Made by a program: the position numbers and the translations under genes. Shown piece after piece: positions 1 to 11,315 of a DNA stretch of 64,000 nucleotides. The stretch lies in contig BCJC01000005.1 of assembly GCA_001600175.1 (NCBI GenBank), forward strand, positions 1,344,471-1,408,470, given 5' to 3'. Each line of letters opens with the position of its first letter. The stretch's first letter is position 1. This stretch comes from Erythrobasidium yunnanense. Lineage: Eukaryota > Basidiomycota > Cystobasidiomycetes > Erythrobasidiales > Erythrobasidiaceae. Below the pieces are notes generated by a model. The model saw only the letters and a list, made by a program, of their open reading frames with translations, did not search any database and was not told the origin of the DNA.

Positions 1-113
1 CCTCAGAAAGAGATAGCATGACCTATGCTTGCAAACCCTGAGGTCTTTCTCTTCCCGCCGTCGACTTCCGAGATTTTGACTCCCGCTATCTATGACTTCA
101 AGGCGATGCTGTA

Positions 114-1464
114 ATGGATCAGTCACCTGCTCAACCATCCTTAAAGCGCGCTAGGACAAGCAGCGACGCAAGCGATGCCAATCCTCCCAAACCACCCGCA
201 ATGGCAAGCCAGCTTCTCGGACTTCTAGAAGCATACATAGTGATGATACTTGCAAATATGACATACTAGAACACTTTCACGGTCCACATTCGCGACAGAG
301 ACTTTATATTGACAGACAATATGCTCAAAATGGACGCGCCAAACTATTTCACCACTGCCTTCCATGGCGGATTTGAAGAGGCAGCGATGCGCAGAATCTG
401 CATATTCGACAGGAGCTCTTTACTCTTTGGTGAGCAGACCAGGATAGCGAATGTGCTCTGGGCGAGGCATTGATGGGACAACGCTTCGCAAGAAAAATAC
501 ATCTTCGAGCACCTCGCTGGTTACTGACTAGAGCTGTCTAGCATCGGCGATGCAGAGCTGGAGAACCTGTCTAGCGATGCGGAGTTCTATCTACTAGATC
601 GCTTAAAGGAGATAGTATCCAAGCATCGTCAACATCGAGAGAGCATCAAGAACAAGATTGCGGAAGAACATGTCACGCAGTCCAAGGGAGATTTGAATCC
701 GTTTCTGACCGTGCCATCTGAATCGGACTCTGAAGAATCCGAACCTGAATTGAGTTACAAGTTTTACGTGGTCGATTTTCACAATGTGCGCATGCAGTAA
801 GCTAGCGCATAGTCTGTACTCTGAAATTGTGCTGACATCCTCCCAGTATCAGACCACCGCGCCTGAGCCACTTTGTTCCTGGCCAGTATACTCCTGAGGC
901 CTGCATCTGTTTGGACATCCTCCTATCAGAGCCCGCGTGTACTCAGCTGCGTCCGATACTGGAGATGCAGAAAGAAGTAGGCATGGAACTCAGTTGGACC
1001 TTCAACTCCCTCGCCCCAGAAGACGACTCTATGGCATTGCGACCGGGTATCGCTGACACTTTCGTCTGCCTTGAGGACCGTGACAAACAATTCAGAGGAA
1101 CGTGAGTCGACATGGGAGCTCGGTGTCGGCTCTGCTGATCTAAGGCTAGCCTATACGATCTCTGGCAAGGTATATGGTATATTTGTACCGGCATCCTACC
1201 ACAAGACCCAAACAGGCGAGGTTTCCGCAGCTTCCTGGAGTTTTGTGATGTGGACACGAGGGTATATGTACCAGATGCAGAGCGCCATATATGGCCTCTG
1301 TTCGCTATGGAATGGATATGCACGCTGGCTAGGGTGAAACTCCACAATCACAGGAAGGAAGACGACATAACTATCGGAGCAGTATATTCTCTTCAAGCCC
1401 AATCGATGGCACAGTGGAGGGAGCGAGGTCTTGACTGGAAGGCACATAGTGGGGCAGATAGCTG
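114..1464 (+). pseudogene. BTB/POZ-like protein, broken first copy of a tandem pair
   Basis: This is a decayed paralogue of the next gene. The first exon (ATG at 114) reads MDQSPAQPSLKRARTSSDA. The BTB-like part follows from about 285 with the motif MDAPNYFTTAF, matching FDAPNYFTSAF in the second copy. Two in-frame TGA codons interrupt this part, near 472 and 526, after WARH and after HLAGY. The two later exons are open and align with the second copy along their whole length: VPGQYTPEA matches VPEYDPRAA, and LYDLWQGIWY matches LLDLWQGLYY. The intron positions are also the same (donors near 799 and 1101). The family resembles fungal proteins with a KCTD-type BTB fold (DAPNYF, a DR residue pair, then LAGY), which usually act as adaptors or oligomerisation modules. 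Decay looks recent because most of the frame is intact. It could still give a short truncated product. Confidence 0.7.
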
Positions 1465-1643
1465 AGGGCCGCAAGCTGATGAGGGTAGTCAGGCCAAGGA
1501 GGCCTATGAGTTGTTGTCGCTCAAAATCAGTCTACGTCAGCAAGGCGAAGTCAGCATGTTGGTCCTGTTGTGATATGCGAAAGGCACCTTTTAGATCCGG
1601 ACAACTCACTTCCAGGTGACAGTTTTGCTAGACCATATACAAG

Positions 1644-3042
1644 ATGGAGATGGATCATCAGCAAAGCAGCGGTTCGCAAGCGCCTGACGCTCATGCAAGT
1701 CGCGCCGGTTCAAACGTACTTTACCAGTCTCTTTCTGTATAGCTCGCAAAATCTGAGATTCATTGTGCACAGCATCCTTCATCCCAAAAGACCTTCAGTG
1801 TTCGCATCAGAGGCCGACCTTTCATCCTGTCCGAGAGTCAGATCCGTTTTGATGCGCCAAACTACTTCACGTCCGCTTTCGATGGAGACTTCATCGAGGC
1901 ATCTTCTCGTGAGATTGGTATTATGGATAGAAGCCCAGCTCTCTTTGGTGCGACTCGTCATTTACCTGGAATCGCGTGGTCTGACCGTTTGCGACTCCAC
2001 ATAGAAAAGTACATCTTCGAATATCTGGCTGGCTACGAGCTAGATTTGGCAGCAACTTCAATACTGGAAGTCAAGAATCTACTTGTGGACGCTCAGTTTT
2101 ACTGTCTCGATGCCCTGGTCGCAATGCTTAAAGACCACTTGGCGGAGCCGGAAGTGCCAGAAGAGCCGAAAAGACTTCTCGCATGGCCTCCGACTGGACA
2201 GCATCAAATAGTAGTCGAATACTTCGATATCACTCCTAACACAGCCTGGTCACATCTTCATACGTTTCGAATCAAGAATGTTGAAATGGCGTAAGCTTGC
2301 ATTGGCCAGTTAGAAAGCACAGATCTCGATTTGACTGTCGACGACTTCTGATCTCAAATTGATTTCAAACAAAGTATACAGTCCCCTCATCCTGAAGACC
2401 TAGTTCCTGAGTACGACCCAAGAGCTGCCGTAACCCTGGGCCTGCACGATGCAGGCCGTGTAGCAGCCACAATCCGGGAAATTCTGCAGCTCCCACCAAA
2501 TACACGATGTATTCTCGACTACGACTATGATTCCAAGGGCTCTGCTGGCGAGCCACACTACGAAGGGCCCTGGTCGCAGTACGTGGTGCCAGGGATTACA
2601 AGAGCCGGCGTACATCTGCAACAGCACGACCGTACTTTTTCCGGGAGGTGAGATTTAGGATTTGAGTGAGAGACTACAGCAGCTGCGAGCTGAGGTGTGG
2701 CTTTACAGTTTGCTAGACCTCTGGCAGGGCTTATACTACCTCACGATCGGTATTCTACCGAATAATCAGGCAAAGCCGGGTCTACAGCGATTTCTGAGTT
2801 TCTGTGGCATGAACGTCAAGACCGATACACACCTGAGTGCTCCATGGGAATTCTTCCCTCAAACGTGGTGGTGCACTGAGATGGTATTTCAAATGGAGAG
2901 GGATGGCGAAGGAGATGGAGCTCTAATCTCTATCAGGAATATATGCGCGTTGAGAGCAGAGGAATACTCCTCATTTCAGGTTAGGATGGCTCGAGAGGCG
3001 ACAGCGCAGAAGCAAGTCCAGGTTACAGATACCCACGAATGA
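1644..3042 (+). CDS. BTB/POZ-like domain protein, intact second copy
   Basis: Four exons join in frame: 1644-1715, 1773-2290, 2375-2647 and 2709-3042, giving 398 residues. Residues about 30-130 carry a BTB-like core with FDAPNYFTSAF, an MDRSPALF segment and FEYLAGYELDL, then LLVDAQFYCLDAL, the pattern seen in tetramerisation-type BTB domains. The C-terminal half (VPEYDPRAA onward, LLDLWQGLYYLT) matches the broken upstream copy but no domain I recognise. There is no signal peptide or membrane segment, so a soluble adaptor is likely. BTB proteins of this kind often bind cullin-3 or self-associate; that is family knowledge and is not shown here. The start was chosen because the upstream copy begins with the same M-D-x-Q pattern. 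A start two codons later (1650) would fit equally well. Confidence 0.7.
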
Positions 3043-3824
3043 AGCAAACCTTTCACATTATCTCTGCCCGACCATCTAATCGCCCTGCCGAATACAGACG
3101 GGCCTGGACGGGCCTGACCATCTCGCATTGGATCTCGGCGCTGGGCGACACATCCTGCGCATCAGCGAGCTCAGAGTGATTGCTGCTCGCTACCCCAAGA
3201 CTCCGGTGGAATGGGTGGACTGTGCTGGAGTGCTTGGCGGGTAGCGTGATCAGCAGCAAATGCACAAGCCACAAACATCGCGCCGGACTCCCTGCAGTCT
3301 GGATGGCCTGGAATGGAAGAATGCACTAGGGCGCCATCTGTACCACAACGAGGACTACGCGCAACGGAGGCCGCACTATCGCCCCGTCAGAAAACAAGGT
3401 TTATGGCGAGGGAGCCCCTGGGGCTATGTAGGCGCGCTATTATCAGTCCATGACTGGCATGAAAGTGCCTGTCAGCCGATTCCTCAGTCTCATCGCACTG
3501 TCTTCAGTTCCTGCTTCCCGATCTCGGAAAGGAGCCGTTCCGCACAGACAAAGAGCTACTGGGGACTATGTGAGCATTAGATCCGTATGTCACGCAGTCC
3601 CTTGGCCCAGGACGAGCTGTACCGCAAAGAGGCTCGCCCGGCGATAGTAGTCGTGTGCAGAAACGATAGGCTGTTGCAAAGGCGTTGCACATATTAAAGA
3701 CCTGTACATACATACTCTAGACTTCATGACTGGACCTCTAGGTCGCGCCACGCCCTTTTACAGCTTTTGACCCAAGCTTGCCATTCTCACCACACGACTT
3801 GGCTTACGATATACCGCAAGGCTG
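3043..3824. other. Intergenic region, no gene seen
   Basis: Only short overlapping reading frames without recognisable domains or convincing splice structure are present between the BTB-like gene and the RTC4-domain gene. The last part presumably holds the promoter of the RTC4-domain gene. Confidence 0.5.
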
Positions 3825-6824
3825 ATGAGCAGCTCCTATGGCGCTTCTAAATCTTCGCACGACCACCGTCAAAGGCAGGCGACAGCTTTCCTCAGCCAGA
3901 CGCCGGAGGACTTCGCGGCAAGTCAGACAGCTGCGCCCTTCAGCCTGCCCACCTTCAGGAAGAAGAGCGTAGTAGATGCAGAGAAAGCTGCAGGCCAGAA
4001 GCCTTCATATACCAGCGGCCAGATGGGCTACTTCGCCAAGCGGGAGTCATCTGCGCCGAAGAACGTACAGCGCGATGAAGAGATGCAAAAGAAGCCATCC
4101 AAGGTCGCAAGTACATCCAGACAAAGCAGCAACACGCATACTACCGCTAGCCGTTCTGATAAACGCGTCGACGCCTCGAGTAGCGATAGCGAAAACAATG
4201 AGGAATTGCCAGACCTTCCAAAGCATAAGTCGCCAGCAAAGGCTAGGAAGCAGGGTACCACGCCTCAGCAGAGGAAGAAAGCGCGGCGCGAGATAGCGCA
4301 AGATTCGTCAGAGAGCGAAGACGAGTTCCATATTATCGATCGGGGAACGACAGCCATCCCGGGCATGGCCATGATGTTCTCTTCACAAGAGTCTGTTCGC
4401 AGGTATGTGCGCTGGTCATCTGATTTTACCAGCGACTGAAGCCATTAAACAGCCAGTCGGCCTCACAACCCAGCAAGAAGCGCAAGACGGTCGCATCAAC
4501 GGATAAAAGCCCTCCGAAGAAGCAAGCAAAGAGTGCGAATAAGGGCAAGCAGAGTGCTGCAAGCTCTAGCGAATCTGAGTCAGATACCTTACCGCTAGTA
4601 AAGAAGAAGGTCAAGACGGCGAGCATAACTCAAAGCTCAACAAAGCTCTCGGCCAGCACATCATCGACATCAGCGAAGCCGGCTCAGCTTGCGAAAAGCG
4701 CAGGCTTGACAAGCAAAGCTAGCGGGGAGAAAGTGAAGCCCGATGTCAAAGGCAAAGGCAAGGCCATCGAGTCATGGACAGAGGATTCGGTAGTAGTGGG
4801 AAAGTATGCACAGAACAAGCTGTCCCTTGAGAAGCAGGCAACTGGCTCAGGGAGGAGTTGCCAATTGGCAGGAAAAGACCGATCTGAGTTGCCAAGAAGC
4901 AAGGCTTCCCCGCCAAAACAGGCGCAGCAGGGTACGGGAGTGAAACGGAAAGCTTCGTCAGACAATAGCAAGCCCTCACTAGTCAAGTCCGGGCCGTCTT
5001 TGGCGAGAAGCACCAGGAGGGCGGATTCAACAGACTCGGACGACAGTGACTGTATCGATGTCGCAGCGTCAAGAGTGATAGCACCCTCAGCAAGTGGAAG
5101 TAAAGCGGCGAAGTCAAGTCAGAATAGGCAAGCATCTAATTCTTCAGCTACTCGACCTTTCTCTCCCAGAAAGAGCGACGCTTACAACGATAGGAAGTCA
5201 TCGATACCTCCTTCAGCATCCTCGGACGCAACCACGACTCAGCCCCGGCGCCGCGCAAAACCTAAAGTGCAACCATCGCAGGAAGCCAAGCCAATACCCG
5301 TCTCAAGTGCTGAGATAGCCAAAGGTTTGGGCATCACCCCGAAAGCCTCAAAGAAACACATTGCACAGGAGCAAACGAAAGAGCAGCCTTCGTCTGCGTC
5401 TACTTCCAAAGAGACGACAGCGCGCAGAGCTCGTCCTACCAAGAAAGCCCTAGAGGCTGAGGCGGAGAAAGCCAAGAGACCCTTGAAAGAGAACGATGTC
5501 AATAGAAAGAGCGTAGTGCAAGGCAAGCGGCCTGAGTGCATTGATATAACGAGCTCGCCCTTAGCACCAAAGAAGCCAGAAGTGAAGGTTCGGCGGAAAA
5601 CGCAAGTCAAGATCAACTTGACGGACGACGAGGAAGATTCCGATATAGACGATTTGCCGGATGCAAGCGAGCTCTTCAACAACGCTGCGGCGGGAGTCGA
5701 TGACATCTTTTCCAGTCAGAGTACGGGCACATCTGCCCATGAAGATCGACTGGATGACGAGGACAACGATAGCGAAGGCGATCTGACTATGGCTTATACG
5801 CAAGCTCCCAATATTTCCACAAGTAAATACTGATACGCGGAGTTCCAAGCTATCAGCTGAAACAATTGGTATCAGATTTACGGTGTCCGTTCTGCGATGG
5901 TGCACTGCCTGACAAGCCTTCTGAGAAGCTCGTTACGATGCTCGTCAAGCTTTGCAGTCGGGAAGACGTCAAAGTCCGGAAAGTACCGGCTAACGATCTT
6001 GCACTGAGTTTGCCCATGACCGTCACGATAGAGGCGTGCAAGCGGCATCGAGAAGAGACGGAGACAATACCACGCGGCTTGGAAGCTGGTTACCCAGATA
6101 AAGAATCGATAAACTGGAAACGTTTAGAGACGTAAGTCTCCCACCGACTCATCGCACGGAGTATATTGCTGACATTTGTTATACAGTCGGATTGAGATCA
6201 TTAGCGCCCAACTTACCGCGATTGTCTATGGTACGGCGAAAAGCTCTTTCTTCGAGGCGGCCAAGAAAGAATGGCAAGCCAAAGGAGCACGAAAGATGGG
6301 AAACGTAATGAACGAGTTCGCTTCTTTCCAACAAGAAATGCCAGGGTAGTAAGTATCTACTCACCTCTGCGAAGCCTAACCCCCGCGCTGACGCTTTTGC
6401 TTGCAGCTATGGCTTCAAGGGCTTCGAGCTCATCATGGCGGCTCTCAAGAAGCATCTAGTAGACGATGGCATCATCACAGCAGCTCGAACGCAACCCTTG
6501 GATGTCAATACCTTTCTCAGACGGGTTCTAGTGCCGGAAGCTGCCGTCCGGCTTATTCAGGACGACCGCAAGAACTGTTCTGCGAAAGAAGCCATGGTCA
6601 TTCTTGAGGAGTCAAGAGCTTACGGAGCCGCTGTCTTCGGCCAAGATGCTTCTACAGCTGGAAACGAAAGCAAGCGGGAGAAAAAGGAGCGCGAGCGGGA
6701 ACAGCAGGACTTCCAGCAAGGCATCCAGGCGATCTTGAGTTCGCAAGAAGCTGGTTCAAAAGCATTGCAGAGAGGTCGCGATGCCATCGTCGCGCTACAT
6801 ACGTTGTTAGCTAAACAAGCGTAG
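3825..6824 (+). CDS. RTC4-like domain protein with long disordered N-terminus
   Basis: Five exons (3825-4402, 4453-5822, 5876-6131, 6187-6348, 6407-6824) give 927 residues. Residues 1 to about 645 are low complexity: rich in Ser, Lys, Ala and acidic runs such as SSSDSENNEE and DSDDSDC, with basic patches typical of nuclear localisation (KKRKTV). From about residue 650 comes the RTC4-like domain: LRCPFCDGALP, then CKRHREETETIPRG, GYPDKESINWKRL, PGYYGFKGF and VLVPEAAVRLI. The family is named for yeast Rtc4 (restriction of telomere capping), which is nuclear and has no settled biochemical role. The CxxC pair and the CxxH motif could form a metal site; that is inference. The last about 50 residues are a charged coiled coil (KREKKEREREQQ). 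An SD-rich tail before a folded domain suggests casein-kinase-type phosphorylation, also inferred. Confidence 0.85.
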
Positions 6825-7404
6825 GTTAGACAGCGGCAAACACTTGTTACTTAGACAGAACTCTCTGCAAAGCATGCCGTTTCTTTCATCTGATTGTAAT
6901 CGTATTGCTTCCGTACACGATACATCACATACACGTATGCTGTTTATCTCGAGACTACGCTACAACACATAGACCAAGTCGTGGAACTTTTGCTGCCTCT
7001 TTCTTCGAATGCACACCTTGACTGACCTAAAGACTGACATACAAAGGCGAGATAGACAGCTAATGCTTCTAAAGACTCTCGCTACGTATCGAGCAAAAGA
7101 TAAATTCGTAAAAGGATGAGCCGGCTTGAGGCAGCTTTCCTGGAGTTCGTGTCATGCGGGTGAACGACGATTTTGCGGGAAGACAGTCATGCCTTATCTT
7201 CTCGGAAGAAAGCCAGACTATCTTTTTTGTTGCTGTGTTGTTGCGTTTCGCTCTTTGGGGATCGAGAGGAGGAACGAGTATTGAAGAGAAAGCGGTTTTG
7301 TGTTCTGACGTAAGACTATGTACTGACTATAGAGTTTGCTATGTAAAGGTACGTATCGGCTGATGTCCTTCCTGCTTGTCACTATTACTGATTTGTGTCA
7401 ACCT
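6825..7404. other. Convergent 3' intergenic region
   Basis: This lies between the stop codons of the RTC4-domain gene and the cyclin gene. I see only short open frames and AT-rich stretches that fit 3' untranslated sequence of both transcripts. Confidence 0.5.
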
Positions 7405-9134
7405 TCAGCACAAAGTCATCGAAGGTCCTGATGTAGGGACGAGCTTGACTTGTAGAGGAGGAGCTGAAGGCGGTGTGATTTCCTTTTGTTTCGTAAGGGA
7501 CGGATGTATTGTGATTCTAGATGAAGGCGCGCTCAAAGGCAGTGAAGCGTTTCTTTTTGGCGGCAGAAGGGTGTTTGACAGCGGAGATGGCTTGCTTTGT
7601 CGAGCGAGATGATGCTGAGAAGATAGAGCAAGGTCGTCTTCGCTGCTTCCATACTGTGTAAGCGGCGTGCTGGGCGTAAGAGGCATTTCCTCGTCGTCCG
7701 AAGAAGAGGAGTTGCCGATGTATGATCGAGGAGAAGAGGATGAGGTGGTGGTGGTGACGGTCGAGAAGATACTCGAAGCGGAAGAAGAGCCGCGTCGTAG
7801 TGGGAAAGAAGTAGGTGTGAGTGTCGATGTCGAGGCGATGGAAGGTAAAGAAGTAGGCCAGTATGACATATCGAAGCGCTTGCCCGCCAAGTACCATTCT
7901 CTGACGAACATAGAAGCTGAAGAGAAGCATGGTTGGGAGTCTGCACACCAAAAGTCAGAATCTGCATCCGCTCCTCCAAAGAAGACGGTACTCACACTTC
8001 TTCACCACAATAGCGCTGACTTGCTCGAGATGTTCTGCCAAGTGACCATCGAGCATCTTTGCTACTTCCGTAGCTACGAATGTCTCGTCGTCCATCTTCC
8101 TCTGTTTTCCCAGCATGAATCTCGCGAGCAACAAGCAACCCAGCACTATCTCAGATGACTTGAGCGGCACGAAAGCTCGATGAAACAGGGTGATCTCCAT
8201 TAAGAAACGAGTGACGCTAGCTAGTTTCGAGTCGGAACAGCTTAGGAGGGAAGGATCGTCGACGCCTTGGACGCGGAGCCAGCTTTCGGCCGTAGGGTGG
8301 TCAATCAGCCAGTTCAAGGTCTGTAAGACGTGTCCTTCCATCTGGATGAAGGCGCTGGCGTCGTAGGCGTTGCATGTCATGGCACAGAGGTCTTGGACAG
8401 TAGGCACGCGGTCCTGCAAAAACCGAAGACGCGTCAACGACACCCTCCTATAGATTCAGAGTGAGGACAAGACACACCTTTGCATCCTCGAACTTGGCGG
8501 CAATCCACAGCGCAGCGCAGCCGACAAGCTGATAATGCCTCTTGTAGACAATTCTCTTGCTCGTGTATCTGTCTGCGATATTGACGGCCAAGTAGAGTGT
8601 TTCCGGACGCAGGCGGTACTGGGAGTGGATCTCTACGAGGAAGTCGATGAGGTAGGGACGCATGTACCATTGGAGTTCGGGTTGTTGGTCGATGAGCTCG
8701 ACAGATGCGCCTGTCATTGCCTGTAAGCATTCCGAATTCATTGTCAGTGACGAGTCGAACGGAAAGGAAGAAGATGAGGAGTGACGCACCTCCATGTCTG
8801 CCATGTACGCGAGGACTTCATCGTGATACTCTCTTTCCAACAATGCTTCAAACTCCCTATTCGTTCCTGCCGACGTAGAAGGTATGCTATCCGCCCTCTG
8901 CAGGAGTCCCTTCTTACTAGCCGGGTTCAAATGCGACGAGCTTGTCCTCCTTCTGTTTGAGCCAAGTGCAGCACGACCTGATCGAGAAGTCGACGCTGAA
9001 GCTGATGCCGAAGCAGAAGCAGAAGCAGCGGAGGATGAAGCTGATGAACACACGCTAGGAGAGGGTGATGGTCTCTTGCGGTACGTGTAGAATGCCTGCC
9101 GGTTGCGGTTTGTCGAAATGCTGTCTGCCTTCAT
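7405..9134 (-). CDS. G1/S cyclin, Cln1/Puc1 type
   Basis: Four exons on the minus strand (9134-8790, 8720-8478, 8413-7996, 7940-7405) give 513 residues. Residues 1-85 are Ser/Ala-rich. The cyclin fold follows: [68 protein letters not shown] and [16 protein letters not shown] second cyclin-fold helix set ends in [19 protein letters not shown]. The D-R-x-P-T junction after FEDAK and the MRPYLIDFL helix are typical of fungal G1 cyclins rather than B-type cyclins. G1 cyclins activate the main cyclin-dependent kinase at Start. The C-terminal about 150 residues are rich in Ser, Thr and Pro with an SSSSDDEE stretch, like a PEST-type turnover region. The first intron (8721-8789) is open in frame, so retention would add 23 residues without a stop. 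Confidence 0.85.
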
Positions 9135-11315
9135 GGTTGTCCGAAAGAAATTGGAGAAAGGTTAGACTGTAGAAGTGGTACTGAAGTAGAGCAGACAAGA
9201 GAAAGAGCGTGGTGAATGTTGGATGTTGATGCTTCTCGCGTTGCTTTGGTGTGTGCTGAAAATGTCCGAGAACGATGCTCTGGAGAGAACCAGACTAGAC
9301 TGAAAGAGGGTGTTGAATGCAAGAACCGTCAGTGAACCTGTTCGCTGAGGACTATGCTATTCGTTGTGGATAGGTGTGTGGAAGCAGGGAGATTGTCGCT
9401 GTCGTCGAGTCCTGCAGGCCGATGGAGACTATGTGTGCATTCGAGATTTGGATTGAAGATGAACCAGGATGATTGAAAGGAAGAGTGTTGGAATTGATGA
9501 TAGATGAGTAGTTGTAACCAGTCTCACGACGAGTTGAAGTATGGTATGTATAAAAATGCCAGCCGCCAGCCAGTCCCGTCGCCTTTCTCGCTTTCTCCCC
9601 TCGTTTCTCTTTCTTTGCTAGGATTTCTCTGACGTCGATATGGAATGGAGTGCTTATAATTCGTGTAGTAGCGCTTCCCTCGTGGTGTCGCTGGCTGGAA
9701 GGTCCAGAGTATCGCATTCGCCAAATTCAAGGCATGCCCGACCCAACCCAACTCTCTCGCCCAAGACTCGCGTCTGAAATGCAGCGCGGCCACAATATGC
9801 GCTACGCTATCATTCGCTGCTATCACTCTGGTCCCTGATTGCCCAATCCTCAGCGTCCTTTCAAGTTTTCTCCCCGAAGAAAAAGGCTGTCACTTCAACG
9901 CGTAGAGAGGTCGGGAAGAAACGCGCCAAGAAAGGTGGGACAGGAATAGCGATGAGATATCTACGTGTAGATGTAGCTACTCGATGCATGTAGACTGGCA
10001 GACCACAGTATATCGCGTCTTTGCAGCTTCTTGACCCGTCTCAGGTACAGAATGAGCGGTCACGTGACTGGGGCAGAGGGAGGCAGATAACGCGAGAAGC
10101 CAGGAATGGTAGGATAGCGGGAATGAGTGATATGGGAGTGATGAGTGCGTCGATGTCTCCTTGTCCTCATGACCATTCCAAGGACGAAGATGATGGTTGC
10201 TCGACCACGAAAGTGACCCAGCTAGCTAGCTACCTCCCTGCAGCTCCTTCAAGATAGCCATTGTCCTCTTCATGTCCTCCATTCCACGATGAAGACAGCC
10301 AGAACAAGGGTAGTTGTTGGTGGAAGTGTCCTCGCCAGCAAGATTTCGCCAGCCCTATCGCGACATGTCCTTCAGACAGGGACGACAAGGCCATAATTCC
10401 AGATAGAGTTGAAGCGGATGTGTATGGATGGAGGAGGATGAAGAAGCCTGGACTCACAGCACACAAGCACCTTCTCTCCAAAACCTCTCTTGCTGTCACT
10501 TCTATCGCGTTCCGCGCTACTCGTCAATCGTTATGCTTTCTCAATGCTGGTCGTATCTCGTAATGGAATGTCTATATGGTCATCAGATGCGTGAAAGAAG
10601 CGTCGCCAGTCCAGCAGGCGTAAAGACGAAGAACGGAGGATACAGCTACGATGCGTAGAGCATAGAGGAGCTGAGCTGAGTTTGACGACAAGAAGGAGAG
10701 AAGCAGAACAAGATGTCAGTATATCGCTCCTCAAGCCAGACCAGACCAAGCTGTCCCTGCTGTCGATATAGCAAACAACATACCTTGTCGACGTCAAAGC
10801 TCAGCACGCTCAAAGAAACGGTCCACCGTGTTCGTAAAGTCGTCCAAATGCTTCTATATCAGTGCAGTCGTAAGAGTCGTCTCTGCGTCAATCGTCAATT
10901 CCTGGCAAGCATGCTGTCGAACATCGTGTTTGATCCTACTGACAGAAGCAGACGTTTTGATGTGAGATGTAGACCGCGTAAACGAGGTCGTTGTTTCTGA
11001 AGAGCAAAAGCAAACCTCTTCGTACTTCGTTCACAAGCTACCTTACATTGGCCGCTCAGACCGTACCCGTTCCATGCACTGGTCTCTTTCGTCTCGGACC
11101 ACCTCCCCATCTGTTCTGGGACACTGTGATATGTGACAATACATCACCGGAGATGGGCGTGCGATGCCGAGTTGACGCGACTTTGGAGAGGAAAGACGCG
11201 TAGATTGGCTTTGTTTGCAGAACGCAAGGCAAAAAAACAAGTGACTAAGCATGACACGCTGATACTCATCATTGCACTAATAGCGTCACTAGAACAACAC
11301 TTCTGACATGTCTCA
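9135..11315. other. Long gene-free region upstream of the G1 cyclin
   Basis: At 2.2 kb this is the largest stretch of the window without a gene. Short frames are present on both strands, but none shows a domain, a splice pattern or a plausible composition. Its left part must hold the promoter and 5' leader of the cyclin gene; its right end is the 3' flank of the unknown gene at 11316-13808. Confidence 0.55.
9898..10095. promoter_or_regulatory. Cluster of ACGCG (MCB-like) boxes upstream of the cyclin
   Basis: A perfect ACGCGT palindrome lies at 9898-9903. An ACGCGCC sequence follows near 9921 and an AACGCGA near 10089. These match the MluI cell-cycle box bound by MBF-type factors in yeasts. 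They lie about 760-960 bp upstream of the cyclin start codon. G1 cyclin genes are known targets of SBF/MBF; the link here is inferred from sequence alone. Confidence 0.35.

Noticed and set aside
3260-3647. Overlapping frames after the BTB-like genes, as a third relic copy
   Set aside because: I found none of the BTB-like or LWQG motifs in any frame.
10021-10563. Two plus-strand frames in the cyclin upstream region
   Set aside because: They are short, lack domains, and do not join by plausible introns.
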